A stretch of DNA of 5,363 bases from NCBI GenBank assembly GCA_900321665.1, contig ONWY01000104.1, positions 1-5,363 on the forward strand, written 5' to 3'. The DNA comes from an uncultured Eubacteriales bacterium. Its GTDB lineage: Bacteria > Bacillota > Clostridia > Oscillospirales > Acutalibacteraceae. Position 1 is the stretch's first letter; the number at the start of each line of letters is the position of its first letter. Shown here piece by piece: positions 1 through 5,331 of the stretch. Below the pieces are notes generated by a model. That model searched no databases. It was not told the origin of the DNA and worked only from the letters and a program-made list of their open reading frames with translations. A program made the position numbers and the translations under genes.

Positions 1-192
1 CCGAAGCTGATACCATACACCGTGATTAGCGATGGCGAAATCATCAGCGAGCATTTTAATGAAATCGGAACAGATGAAGCCGCTATTGCGGCGCAGTTAA
101 AAAAGAGCAAGCTCAGGATGCAGGATGTGATGCTGATGACCTGTGACAGAGCAGGAAATTTTTACACCGTAAAGAAGGATAAAGCTATATGA
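1..192 (+). CDS. DUF421 (YetF-like) membrane protein, C-terminal end only
   Basis: This is the last 63 codons and stop (TGA at 190-192) of a gene that begins before the window. The visible tail starts PKLIPYTVISDGEIISEHF and includes a QDVMLMTCDRAGNFYTV segment. This fits the soluble C-terminal domain of DUF421/YetF proteins, in which a proline-led strand with an 'I.dG' motif is followed by a helix, then a '.dV' strand and a final acidic/glycine hairpin. Full-length members usually carry about three N-terminal membrane helices, which are outside the window. The molecular function of the family is not established; Bacillus relatives have been linked to spore and envelope properties. The stop overlaps the next start as ATGA, so the two genes are probably translationally coupled. 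The pairing with DUF4363 downstream is common in Clostridia and strengthens the call. Confidence 0.85.
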   Translation, partial: PKLIPYTVISDGEIISEHFNEIGTDEAAIAAQLKKSKLRMQDVMLMTCDRAGNFYTVKKDKAI

Positions 193-569
193 AAAGAGTG
201 TATATTGCAGGCATTCTGCTAAGCATCTGCGCGACATTTTGCATTGTTTCATTTTTAACCATCACCAAGGATTGCCACGAGCTTATTGACTTAGCCGAAG
301 CCATAGAGCAGAGCGCACAAAGTGATGAGAGCGATTCCCTCGGCGAGCAGGCGCAGGCACTCAAAGCGATGTGGAACAAAGATAGTCTTGCCTTTTCCCT
401 TTTAACAACGCACATCCACTATGACACATTAGAGGAATGTGTCGACAAGCTCTACCATGCCTGCAAAAGCAGGGATAAGGCGGAGATTTTGCGCGTTTGC
501 GAGGATTTGGAATTTGAAGCGACGCATATTATTACAAGTATTCAGCCGAAAGCCGAAAACATCTTTTAA
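189..569 (+). CDS. DUF4363 family membrane-anchored protein
   Basis: A complete 126-residue protein. Residues 4-24 form one hydrophobic segment (YIAGILLSICATFCIVSFL), either a membrane anchor or an uncleaved signal, with a short basic N-terminus (MKR). The rest is helical and probably extracytoplasmic: an acidic helix around 30-65 ends in a conserved-looking W62, then a TTHIHYDTLEECVDKLYHAC segment, then a helix at about 95-125. This size, topology and W...H pattern match DUF4363, a family of unknown function. ATG at 189 overlaps the TGA of the DUF421 gene in an ATGA junction, which supports this start and implies coupled translation; no separate promoter is needed. The protein probably works with the DUF421 protein at the membrane, but that role is inferred only from recurrent pairing. 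The ORF on the opposite strand over it is a shadow. Confidence 0.8.
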   Translation: MKRVYIAGILLSICATFCIVSFLTITKDCHELIDLAEAIEQSAQSDESDSLGEQAQALKAMWNKDSLAFSLLTTHIHYDTLEECVDKLYHACKSRDKAEILRVCEDLEFEATHIITSIQPKAENIF

Positions 570-570
570 C

Positions 571-615
571 CGAAAAACAAAAAAAGCTGCTTCAACACAT
601 GGTTGAAGCAGCTTT
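571..615 (-). terminator. Intrinsic terminator of the NhaC-family gene, possibly shared
   Basis: A perfect 14-bp stem (583-596 with 602-615, AAAGCTGCTTCAAC/GTTGAAGCAGCTTT) encloses a 5-base loop. On the - strand it begins 14 bases beyond the transporter stop and is followed by a run of T broken by one G (complement of 574-582), the normal rho-independent form. On the + strand it lies 13 bases after the DUF4363 stop, but the following TTTGAACTT tract is weak. It could still slow or end transcription from that side, as expected between converging genes. Confidence 0.88.
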
Positions 616-629
616 GAACTTATCTTAGC

Positions 630-2459
630 TTATTTTGCTTTGCTTTCTTTTTTGCCTAAAATGAGCTTTAATACAAACAATGTACCAATCATCAAAGCGA
701 TGGAAATGGGCAGTGCAATCCAAGCAGATTGGATGAAGCCCGCAATGATGTAGCTGACAAAGGATACCCCTGCTACAGTCAATGCATACGGCAATTGTGT
801 GGACACATGGTTGATATGGTTACACTCTGCGCCTGCGGAAGCCATGATGGTGGTATCGGAAATCGGCGAGCAGTGGTCACCGCAAACCGCACCTGCCATG
901 CAAGCGGAAATCGCAATAATGGTGATGTTGCCATCGCTGCCGCTGAATACGCTGAGCACAATCGGAATCAGGATGCCGAAGGTACCCCAAGAGGTGCCGG
1001 TAGCGAAGGAGAGACCGACTGCAATTGCAAAGATAATTGCCGGTAAGAACATACTGAAGGAGCCTGCGGAGCCTTCAACGAGTTGAGAAATGAAGATTTT
1101 TGCACCCAAGCTGTCGGTCATGGTCTTTAAAGTCCAAGCGCAAACCAAAATCAGAATTGCCGGTGTCATTGCCTTCAAGCCCTCAGGGATAGCTTCCATG
1201 CAGTCCTTGAAGGAAATAACTCTTCTGCAAAGGAAGTAAATCACCGCAAAGATAATGGTGATAAACGAGCCGTAAACCAAGCCGACGGATGCATCGGAAT
1301 TGGAGAATGCAGTCACAAAGTTATGATAGCCCTCCTCGCCTTCGGTAAAGAAGCCGCCGGAATAAATCATACCGATGACACAAGCGATGATTAAGAAAAG
1401 AACCGGAATCAACAGGTCAATAACCTTACCCTTGTCGTTTTCCTTAAGCTCGTCGCTCTTTCTGGCATCGATTTCCTCAATTGCCTTGCCCATTCTTGCT
1501 GCAGCCTCAAACTTTTTCATCGGGCCGTAATCAAATCTTGTGATGGAGATAAAGAGCATCATCACAATGGTTAAAATAGCATAGAAATTAAACGGAATGG
1601 CTCTGACAAACAGTGACATACCGCTCTCTGCGCCGGCACCCTTTGCAAAGCCTGCAACCGCTGCCGCCCAAGAAGAGATGGGCGCGATAATGCACACAGG
1701 CGCCGCAGTGGCATCAATCAGGTAAGAAAGCTTCTCTCTGGAGACCTTCTTTGCATCTGTCACCGGGCGCATCACGGAGCCTACAGTTAAGCAGTTAAAG
1801 TAATCATCAATGAAAATCAGCACACCGAGTGCGATGGTGGCAAGCTGTGCACCGAGGGTTGTTTTGATGTGCTTTGCCGCCCACCTGCCGAATGCGGCAG
1901 AGCCGCCGGTTTTATTCATCATCGCTACCAAAGCGCCAAGAAGCACTAAGAAGATGATAATACCGATGTTATAAGAATCGGCAACGGAATCAATAAAGCC
2001 CTCTTTAAAAACATGCACAACGGTTTTTTCAAAATTAAAGTTGGAATAGATTAAACCGCCCGCCAAAATACCGATAAAGAGCGATGAATACACCTCTTTT
2101 GTAATCAGCGCCAAAACAATGGCGATAATCGGCGGAAGAAGCGCCCAGAAGGTGGCATAGGTTTTAATGGACTCGCGCACCTTTGCCAGGGCGGTTTTGA
2201 TATTGGTTTCAAAATTAGAGTCGTTGGTCAAATTGTCGGCATAAGAGTCCACATAAGCGGAAGCGCCTTCCTCATCGGCAAGGTCATACTCGACATCTTC
2301 GCCATCCACATTCACTACCACGGAGCTTGAATCGGCCGCTGCGGTCGTGGCAGGCTCCTCGGCATCGGCAGCAAAAGATACAACAGATGAAGCAACGAGC
2401 ATCAGCACGAGCATCATTGCCGCAATCAGTGCACCTATGCGCTTTGATTTCCTATTCAT
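630..2459 (-). CDS. NhaC-family transporter under lysine riboswitch control; probable lysine transporter (LysW type)
   Basis: A complete 609-residue polytopic membrane protein. Residues 1-30 look like a cleavable signal peptide (basic MNRKSKR, a hydrophobic core, SFA|AD cleavage site). They are followed by an acidic, Ala/Ser/Asp-rich stretch at about 31-85, then the transporter core from about 104 to 600 with ten or more hydrophobic segments. Family hallmarks are FIDDYFNCLTVGSVMRPVTD at 216-235, STAAPV-like and PISSWAA motifs near 250-266, FATGTSWGTFG at 485-495 and CGDHCSPISDTTIMASAG at 526-543. These place it firmly in the NhaC/IT superfamily. Family members are usually labelled Na+/H+ antiporters, but the leader here carries a lysine riboswitch, and NhaC members with that element have been predicted to move lysine (LysW). 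Lysine transport is therefore the better hypothesis; the coupling ion is unknown. ATG at 2457-2459 follows AGGAGG at a normal 6-base spacing. It stands alone between two terminators. Confidence 0.93.
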   Translation of the reverse strand: MNRKSKRIGALIAAMMLVLMLVASSVVSFAADAEEPATTAAADSSSVVVNVDGEDVEYDLADEEGASAYVDSYADNLTNDSNFETNIKTALAKVRESIKTYATFWALLPPIIAIVLALITKEVYSSLFIGILAGGLIYSNFNFEKTVVHVFKEGFIDSVADSYNIGIIIFLVLLGALVAMMNKTGGSAAFGRWAAKHIKTTLGAQLATIALGVLIFIDDYFNCLTVGSVMRPVTDAKKVSREKLSYLIDATAAPVCIIAPISSWAAAVAGFAKGAGAESGMSLFVRAIPFNFYAILTIVMMLFISITRFDYGPMKKFEAAARMGKAIEEIDARKSDELKENDKGKVIDLLIPVLFLIIACVIGMIYSGGFFTEGEEGYHNFVTAFSNSDASVGLVYGSFITIIFAVIYFLCRRVISFKDCMEAIPEGLKAMTPAILILVCAWTLKTMTDSLGAKIFISQLVEGSAGSFSMFLPAIIFAIAVGLSFATGTSWGTFGILIPIVLSVFSGSDGNITIIAISACMAGAVCGDHCSPISDTTIMASAGAECNHINHVSTQLPYALTVAGVSFVSYIIAGFIQSAWIALPISIALMIGTLFVLKLILGKKESKAK

Positions 2460-2465
2460 ATTTTT

Positions 2466-2491
2466 CCTCCTATATGATGGGTTCCCCCATA
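2466..2491 (-). promoter_or_regulatory. Strong ribosome binding site with an adjoining small hairpin
   Basis: On the - strand AGGAGG (complement of 2466-2471) lies 6 bases before the transporter ATG. Just upstream, ATGGG and CCCAT (complements of 2486-2490 and 2477-2481) form a hairpin capped by GGAA, a GNRA tetraloop; AT pairs extend it across a one-base bulge. The same stretch encodes a tiny reading frame, ATG to TAG (MGEPII), whose TAG overlaps the AGGAGG. The ribosome site is clear; any regulatory role of the hairpin or mini-ORF is speculative. Confidence 0.7.
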
Positions 2492-2501
2492 TTCACAAAA
2501 C

Positions 2502-2527
2502 AAAAAACAGATTGCAAGTGCAATCTG
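2502..2527 (-). terminator. Riboswitch expression platform: intrinsic terminator
   Basis: On the - strand CAGATTGC-ACTT-GCAATCTG makes a perfect 8-bp stem with a 4-base loop, followed at once by six T residues. It lies 13 bases past the aptamer and 42 bases before the transporter start, so it would stop transcription ahead of the gene. A competing fold exists. GAGTGC at the aptamer 3' edge (complement of 2552-2557) can pair with GCACTT (complement of 2516-2521), which includes the 5' arm and loop of the terminator, and AAAGGT/ATCTTT closes the inside of the same structure. Lysine-bound RNA should therefore terminate, and free RNA should read through. Confidence 0.88.
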
Positions 2528-2540
2528 CCAAAGATACAGT

Positions 2541-2709
2541 AACCTTTGAAAGCACTCCACATTTCTGTGACAGTGCTGCAGATATTCTCTGCAGCCCCAG
2601 CATCGCTTTTTACGGAATTATTACGACACTTCGGCAAATTCCCCTTTCCGCGCAACGCTTTTCCGCTACACTGCGCTTACTGATGAAATTTGCACCTCTT
2701 ATAAAGATT
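2541..2709 (-). promoter_or_regulatory. Lysine riboswitch aptamer (L-box)
   Basis: The 169-base segment on the - strand reproduces the L-box core in order. AAGAGGTGC opens the 5' side (2700-2692), an AGTA-type turn follows, GGAAAGGGG lies at 2649-2641, and GCCGAAG at 2635-2629. Next comes a 7-bp stem GCTGCAG/CTGCAGC (2595-2589 with 2581-2575), then CTGTCACAGAAATGTGGAG with a GAAA-capped hairpin, and the closing CTTTCAAAGGTT. P1 can form from AATCTTT (2709-2703) with AAAGGTT (2547-2541), and P2 from GCAAATT/AATTTGC. These match the conserved blocks of the Bacillus subtilis lysC leader. It binds L-lysine and lies between a sigma-A promoter and a terminator, so it should repress the NhaC-family gene when lysine is abundant. 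Confidence 0.94.
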
Positions 2710-2721
2710 CTTAACAGTAGT

Positions 2722-2751
2722 ATTTTAGCACGCTAAAGTGCCGCGTGTCAA
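2722..2751 (-). promoter_or_regulatory. Sigma-A promoter of the lysine riboswitch/NhaC-family unit
   Basis: On the - strand a perfect -35 TTGACA (complement of 2746-2751) is followed by an 18-base spacer and -10 TAAAAT (complement of 2722-2727; one mismatch to TATAAT). Transcription should start near 2715, only a few bases before P1 of the lysine aptamer, so the whole aptamer is in the transcript. The position between the tcdA terminator and the riboswitch supports it. Confidence 0.87.
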
Positions 2752-2763
2752 CATAAATTTCGG

Positions 2764-2794
2764 AAAACCGCTTTGGCAGAGCTGCCAAAGCGGT
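2764..2794 (-). terminator. Intrinsic terminator of tcdA
   Basis: A perfect 12-bp stem (2767-2778 with 2783-2794, ACCGCTTTGGCA/TGCCAAAGCGGT) with a 4-base loop starts 5 bases beyond the tcdA stop. On the - strand it ends in a short TTTT run and then CCG, so the T tract is brief but the stem is strong. It separates tcdA from the riboswitch-controlled promoter. Confidence 0.8.
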
Positions 2795-2799
2795 GATTT

Positions 2800-3537
2800 T
2801 TAACTATTTGCAAGTAAATCCTTAATTACCTCGCCCGCTATCATCAGCCCTGCCACACTCGGCACGGTAGAAATCGAGCCGGGAACATCGCGCCTGACCG
2901 AGCCCTCTGCCTGCTCCGCGCGCATCACCCTTTCGAGCGCCTCGGCAGCGGGGCGAGTGCCCTTTTGCGGCGAATAAAGCACTTTAAGCGAATCAATGCC
3001 GCGCTTTTTTAATTCCTTGCGCATCACCCGCGCCAAAGGGTCGGTATGGGTTTGATAAATATCGGTAATCACAAACTCAGCCTGCGTTTTGTTGCCGGTG
3101 CCCATGCAGCTGATAATCGGTGTGCCTGCACGCTTTGCGCACGCGGCAAGGCAAAGCTTTGCGGTTAATGTATCGACCGCATCTACCACATAATCATATG
3201 TATCAAAATGAAAGCTGTCTGCATTTTCAGGGAGAACAAAGGTCTTGTGAGCCTCCACGCGGCAAGCGGGATTGATATCTTGAATACGCTTTTGCGCTAC
3301 CTCGGTTTTCGCCTGCCCGAGTGTGGAGTGCAGTGCTAAAATCTGGCGGTTTAAATTGCTCTTTGTGATAACATCGTTATCTACAATCACTAAATTGCCG
3401 ACTCCGGCGCGCACCAAGCCCTCTACAACATAGCCGCCGACACCGCCCAAGCCGAACACGGCAACGCGGGCGCGCGACAGTCTCTCAAGTGCCGCCTCAC
3501 CGAGGATAAGCGCTGTTCTTTCAAACTGATTTGCCAT
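2800..3537 (-). CDS. tcdA: tRNA threonylcarbamoyladenosine dehydratase (ThiF/E1-like)
   Basis: A complete 245-residue soluble protein of the ThiF/MoeB/E1 superfamily. The nucleotide-binding loop VFGLGGVGG is at about 27-35, the acidic motif IVDNDVITKSNLNRQ at 51-65, K77 follows in GQAKTEV, and VVDAVDT lies at 117-123. The GTGNK...DIYQTHTDPLARVMR segment (146-173) and PGSISTVPSVAG (219-230) identify the TcdA (CsdL) branch as it occurs in Bacillota, not ThiF, MoeB or HesA; there are no zinc-binding CXXC pairs. TcdA uses ATP to cyclise t6A at position 37 of ANN-decoding tRNAs to ct6A in the cytoplasm. Length is normal for the family. ATG at 3535-3537 has GAGAGG a few bases upstream. It has its own promoter and terminator, so it is probably a single-gene housekeeping unit, not part of the spore-coat gene's operon. 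A substrate other than tRNA cannot be fully excluded from sequence. Confidence 0.9.
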   Translation of the reverse strand: MANQFERTALILGEAALERLSRARVAVFGLGGVGGYVVEGLVRAGVGNLVIVDNDVITKSNLNRQILALHSTLGQAKTEVAQKRIQDINPACRVEAHKTFVLPENADSFHFDTYDYVVDAVDTLTAKLCLAACAKRAGTPIISCMGTGNKTQAEFVITDIYQTHTDPLARVMRKELKKRGIDSLKVLYSPQKGTRPAAEALERVMRAEQAEGSVRRDVPGSISTVPSVAGLMIAGEVIKDLLANS

Positions 3538-3565
3538 AATAACCTCTCCATCTCAAATATGTATT

Positions 3566-3594
3566 ATTATAGCAAACAGCAGCGCTTTATTCAA
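3566..3594 (-). promoter_or_regulatory. Sigma-A promoter of tcdA with extended -10
   Basis: On the - strand TTGAAT (complement of 3589-3594, four of six matches to the -35) lies 17 bases before a perfect TATAAT (complement of 3566-3571), which is preceded by TGC, the extended -10 TGn motif. The predicted start is near 3559, about 20 bases ahead of the tcdA ATG. It sits in the 75-base gap behind the SPOCS-LysM gene, so tcdA can be expressed in growing cells independently of sporulation. Confidence 0.82.
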
Positions 3595-3612
3595 TCATAA
3601 AACAGGCAATTT

Positions 3613-5118
3613 TTATGCCCAAATGAGCAGCGGTCGCTCGCCGGCGATACTTTCCTCGCTGATATCGTTTTCTTTGAGAATGCCGGCAACGGTGGTTTTA
3701 TACCTTCTGGCAATATCCCAAAGGCTTTCCCCGGCTTTAGGGTAATAGATGAAAAGAGAGTTGGTTTTCGGCAACGCCTCTTCACTGAGTGTAATTTCAT
3801 CCACCACCTTTTCGCTGATACACTCAAAAACAATGGCGCGCAGTTGAATATCCGCGCGGATTTCCACGCCGCCCGGGGTGATGATATAATCACACCCGGT
3901 GATAACCGCCTTCGGCTCGCACTTAATATTGCATACCTCAGGCAGCGCCTCGGCAAAGCGAAACTCACTTTGTGCGCTTTTTAAATTGATAACGCCTTCG
4001 GTATCCTCATAGAGCACATAGGCATCGAGCGAGCCGAAGAAAACCAGTTGCCCTTCCTCTAATTTTGCCTTGGTTTGAATACCGTCGCACCACACATCCA
4101 TCACGCGCGCCACATCGCTCAACTGCTCCACGGCAATCTTGTGCATATAGCTTTTAGAGAGCGTGGTAACAATTCTGTCGACACTGACATTCTTAAAATT
4201 GCACTCGCAACCGAATTGCGTGGAATAACAATCCTTCAAAACCGGAAACTCAATACAGTTAAAGGCACAGGCGCTGACATCTACCTTTGCTTCCATATCC
4301 AAAAGACTCATGCTGCCCAAGGCGCTCGGCTTGATGGCAATATCGAGCGCTGCAAGCTGCAGTTTGATATCCACCGTGCTCTCCTCGAGCAATCCCTCGA
4401 CATCCAATATTTGCGACAAAGGCAGCGTGTTTTCAAGAGCTTCCACGGTATCCGCTTCACTTTTATACAGTGTCTTAATTTTTAACTCGCCTTTGATTAA
4501 AATTTTACCGCTTACCTGCTTTGTTTCAAGCAAAATCGGCACGGCGGTGTTGCGAATAATGCTTTTCATCGGCGGCTTATCCGAACCGATATCCACAACC
4601 TGCGCCGCCTCAATCATTGCCGCGGCACTGCCGCTTGCGGAGCAGGCGCTCAAGGAATCCTTGTTGAGCTGAATATGGCTCTCCTCCACGCTCTCAATCA
4701 CGCTTGACTCGCGGCATGCGTGCAGACAAACACGCATCACAAACGCGCCGTGAATATCCATTTTTCTTGAGCTTGCCGCTGTGCAGTTTACATATTGCAC
4801 AGCACAAGAGACATCGAGCACGGCGCCGATTTCACTGCCGTTATGCTCTACCGATTTGGAAAACGGCTCGCTTTGCTCATAAGCGTAAATCTCCCCGTCA
4901 CTCAAATACAAAACGCGCACAAGCACCGTACCCTCAATTTGTATTTTTCTGTCGCTTACCGACTCGGAATGAATATTCGGAAAGGCAAAGCACTGCAAAA
5001 TGCGATTGACATCGCCGCAATAATCGGGCAGCTGCATGCTCATATCGATGCTCTGCTCGACATTTTTCTCCATTAAAAGCTCATTAACAAGATAATTGGT
5101 TCTTTTTATGCTGTTCAT
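3613..5118 (-). CDS. SPOCS (DUF3794) repeat protein with C-terminal LysM domain, SipL-like spore coat morphogenesis factor
   Basis: A complete 501-residue protein with no signal peptide or membrane helix. It has three related beta-rich SPOCS/DUF3794 units. The first, about 25-135, contains LPDYCGDVNRILQCFA; the second, about 170-285, contains VDIGSDKPPMKSIIRN; the third, about 330-435, contains LSDVARVMDVWCDG. A LysM domain closes the protein at about 457-500 (YYPKAGESLWDIARRYKTT, then KENDI and RPLLIW). This order, and a length near 500, match SipL of Clostridioides difficile, whose LysM domain binds the coat ATPase SpoIVA in the mother cell and anchors the coat to the forespore; SpoVID of bacilli is a functional counterpart. 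Clostridia often have more than one DUF3794 protein, so orthology to SipL is probable, not proven. ATG at 5116-5118 follows AGGAG at about 9 bases. A sigma-E-like promoter upstream fits mother-cell expression. Confidence 0.9.
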   Translation of the reverse strand: MNSIKRTNYLVNELLMEKNVEQSIDMSMQLPDYCGDVNRILQCFAFPNIHSESVSDRKIQIEGTVLVRVLYLSDGEIYAYEQSEPFSKSVEHNGSEIGAVLDVSCAVQYVNCTAASSRKMDIHGAFVMRVCLHACRESSVIESVEESHIQLNKDSLSACSASGSAAAMIEAAQVVDIGSDKPPMKSIIRNTAVPILLETKQVSGKILIKGELKIKTLYKSEADTVEALENTLPLSQILDVEGLLEESTVDIKLQLAALDIAIKPSALGSMSLLDMEAKVDVSACAFNCIEFPVLKDCYSTQFGCECNFKNVSVDRIVTTLSKSYMHKIAVEQLSDVARVMDVWCDGIQTKAKLEEGQLVFFGSLDAYVLYEDTEGVINLKSAQSEFRFAEALPEVCNIKCEPKAVITGCDYIITPGGVEIRADIQLRAIVFECISEKVVDEITLSEEALPKTNSLFIYYPKAGESLWDIARRYKTTVAGILKENDISEESIAGERPLLIWA

Positions 5119-5147
5119 AGTCCTGCTCTCCTATCTTTTTTCATTTA

Positions 5148-5176
5148 AGCATATGAAAGCACCTTGCAAAATATGC
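5148..5176 (-). promoter_or_regulatory. Predicted sigma-E promoter of the SPOCS-LysM gene
   Basis: On the - strand GCATATT (complement of 5170-5176) matches the sigma-E -35 consensus kmATATT exactly. After 14 bases, the usual sigma-E spacing, comes CATATGCT (complement of 5148-5155), which matches the -10 consensus CATACAnT at five of seven defined bases. The start would lie near 5140, about 22 bases before the ATG. The promoter class fits a spore-coat morphogenetic gene made in the mother cell. No convincing sigma-A promoter is seen in the same stretch. Confidence 0.72.
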
Positions 5177-5179
5177 AAG
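5163..5179. repeat. Short inverted repeat over the sigma-E -35 element
   Basis: CTTGCA (5163-5168) and TGCAAG (5174-5179) form a perfect 6-bp inverted repeat with a 5-base centre covering the -35 element. It could be an operator for a dimeric regulator or a chance palindrome; nothing else in the sequence decides this. Confidence 0.35.
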
Positions 5180-5194
5180 CGGAGGTGTAAGAAG

Positions 5195-5236
5195 GAATTT
5201 TGAATTTTGAATTTTGAATGTTGAATGTTGAATTGT
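5195..5236. repeat. Six tandem heptads, GAATTTT/GAATGTT type
   Basis: Three copies of GAATTTT (5195-5215) are followed by two of GAATGTT (5216-5229) and one GAATTGT (5230-5236), in exact 7-base register. The array lies about 20 bases upstream of the sigma-E promoter and next to the palindromic cluster. AT-rich heptads of this kind vary in copy number by slippage. The reading frame that crosses them on the - strand is low complexity and not a credible gene. Confidence 0.85.
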
Positions 5237-5331
5237 GGTGGCGAAACAAAGTTTCGCATATAAAATGCAACGCGCAGCGTTGCCACCTCTTAACGCCTCC
5301 CCTTGTCAGGGGAGGTGCCGACAAAGTCGGC
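5237..5331. repeat. Cluster of four perfect hairpins, interspersed palindromic repeat element
   Basis: Four perfect stems follow one another: GCGAAAC/GTTTCGC (5241-5257, loop AAA), GCAACGC/GCGTTGC (5267-5283, loop GCA), CCTCCCC/GGGGAGG (5296-5315, 6-base loop) and GCCGAC/GTCGGC (5317-5331, loop AAA). GGTGG at 5237-5241 and CCACC at 5283-5287 can further enclose the first two hairpins. The dense symmetry and lack of a coding frame suggest a mobile palindromic (REP/MITE-like) or structured RNA element. I recognise similar CCTCCCC...GGGGAGG segments as dispersed repeats of gut Clostridia, but have not verified copies. Confidence 0.75.

Noticed and set aside
729..1086. Reading frames on both strands within the 3' part of the NhaC-family gene
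   Set aside because: The region encodes the conserved GDHCSPISDTTIMAS and SWGTFG motifs in the transporter frame; the other frames have odd composition.
2327..2736. Reading frames across the start of the transporter and its leader, on both strands
   Set aside because: The stretch is fully explained by the signal peptide region, ribosome site, terminator and lysine aptamer; the frames cross structured RNA and resemble no protein.
2460..2760. Sodium, lithium or other cation-sensing riboswitches as the leader of the NhaC-family gene
   Set aside because: Considered because such elements precede antiporter genes, but the conserved blocks match the lysine L-box in order and spacing.
3597..3620. 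Possible terminator just after the SPOCS-LysM stop (GGGCA/TGCCT with a 7-base AT loop, then GTTTTA)
   Set aside because: The stem is only 5 bp with one G-T pair and the stop codon lies in its loop; too weak to claim, so some read-through into tcdA is possible.
3591..3968. A 125-codon - strand frame overlapping the 3' end of the SPOCS-LysM gene
   Set aside because: It is the same strand in a different frame over the third SPOCS unit and LysM domain, is Arg/Ser-rich and has no family resemblance.
4075..5076. Several 90-136 codon + strand reading frames inside the SPOCS-LysM gene
   Set aside because: They overlap each other and a clearly conserved gene on the other strand, show no recognisable domain, and are shadows of its codon use.
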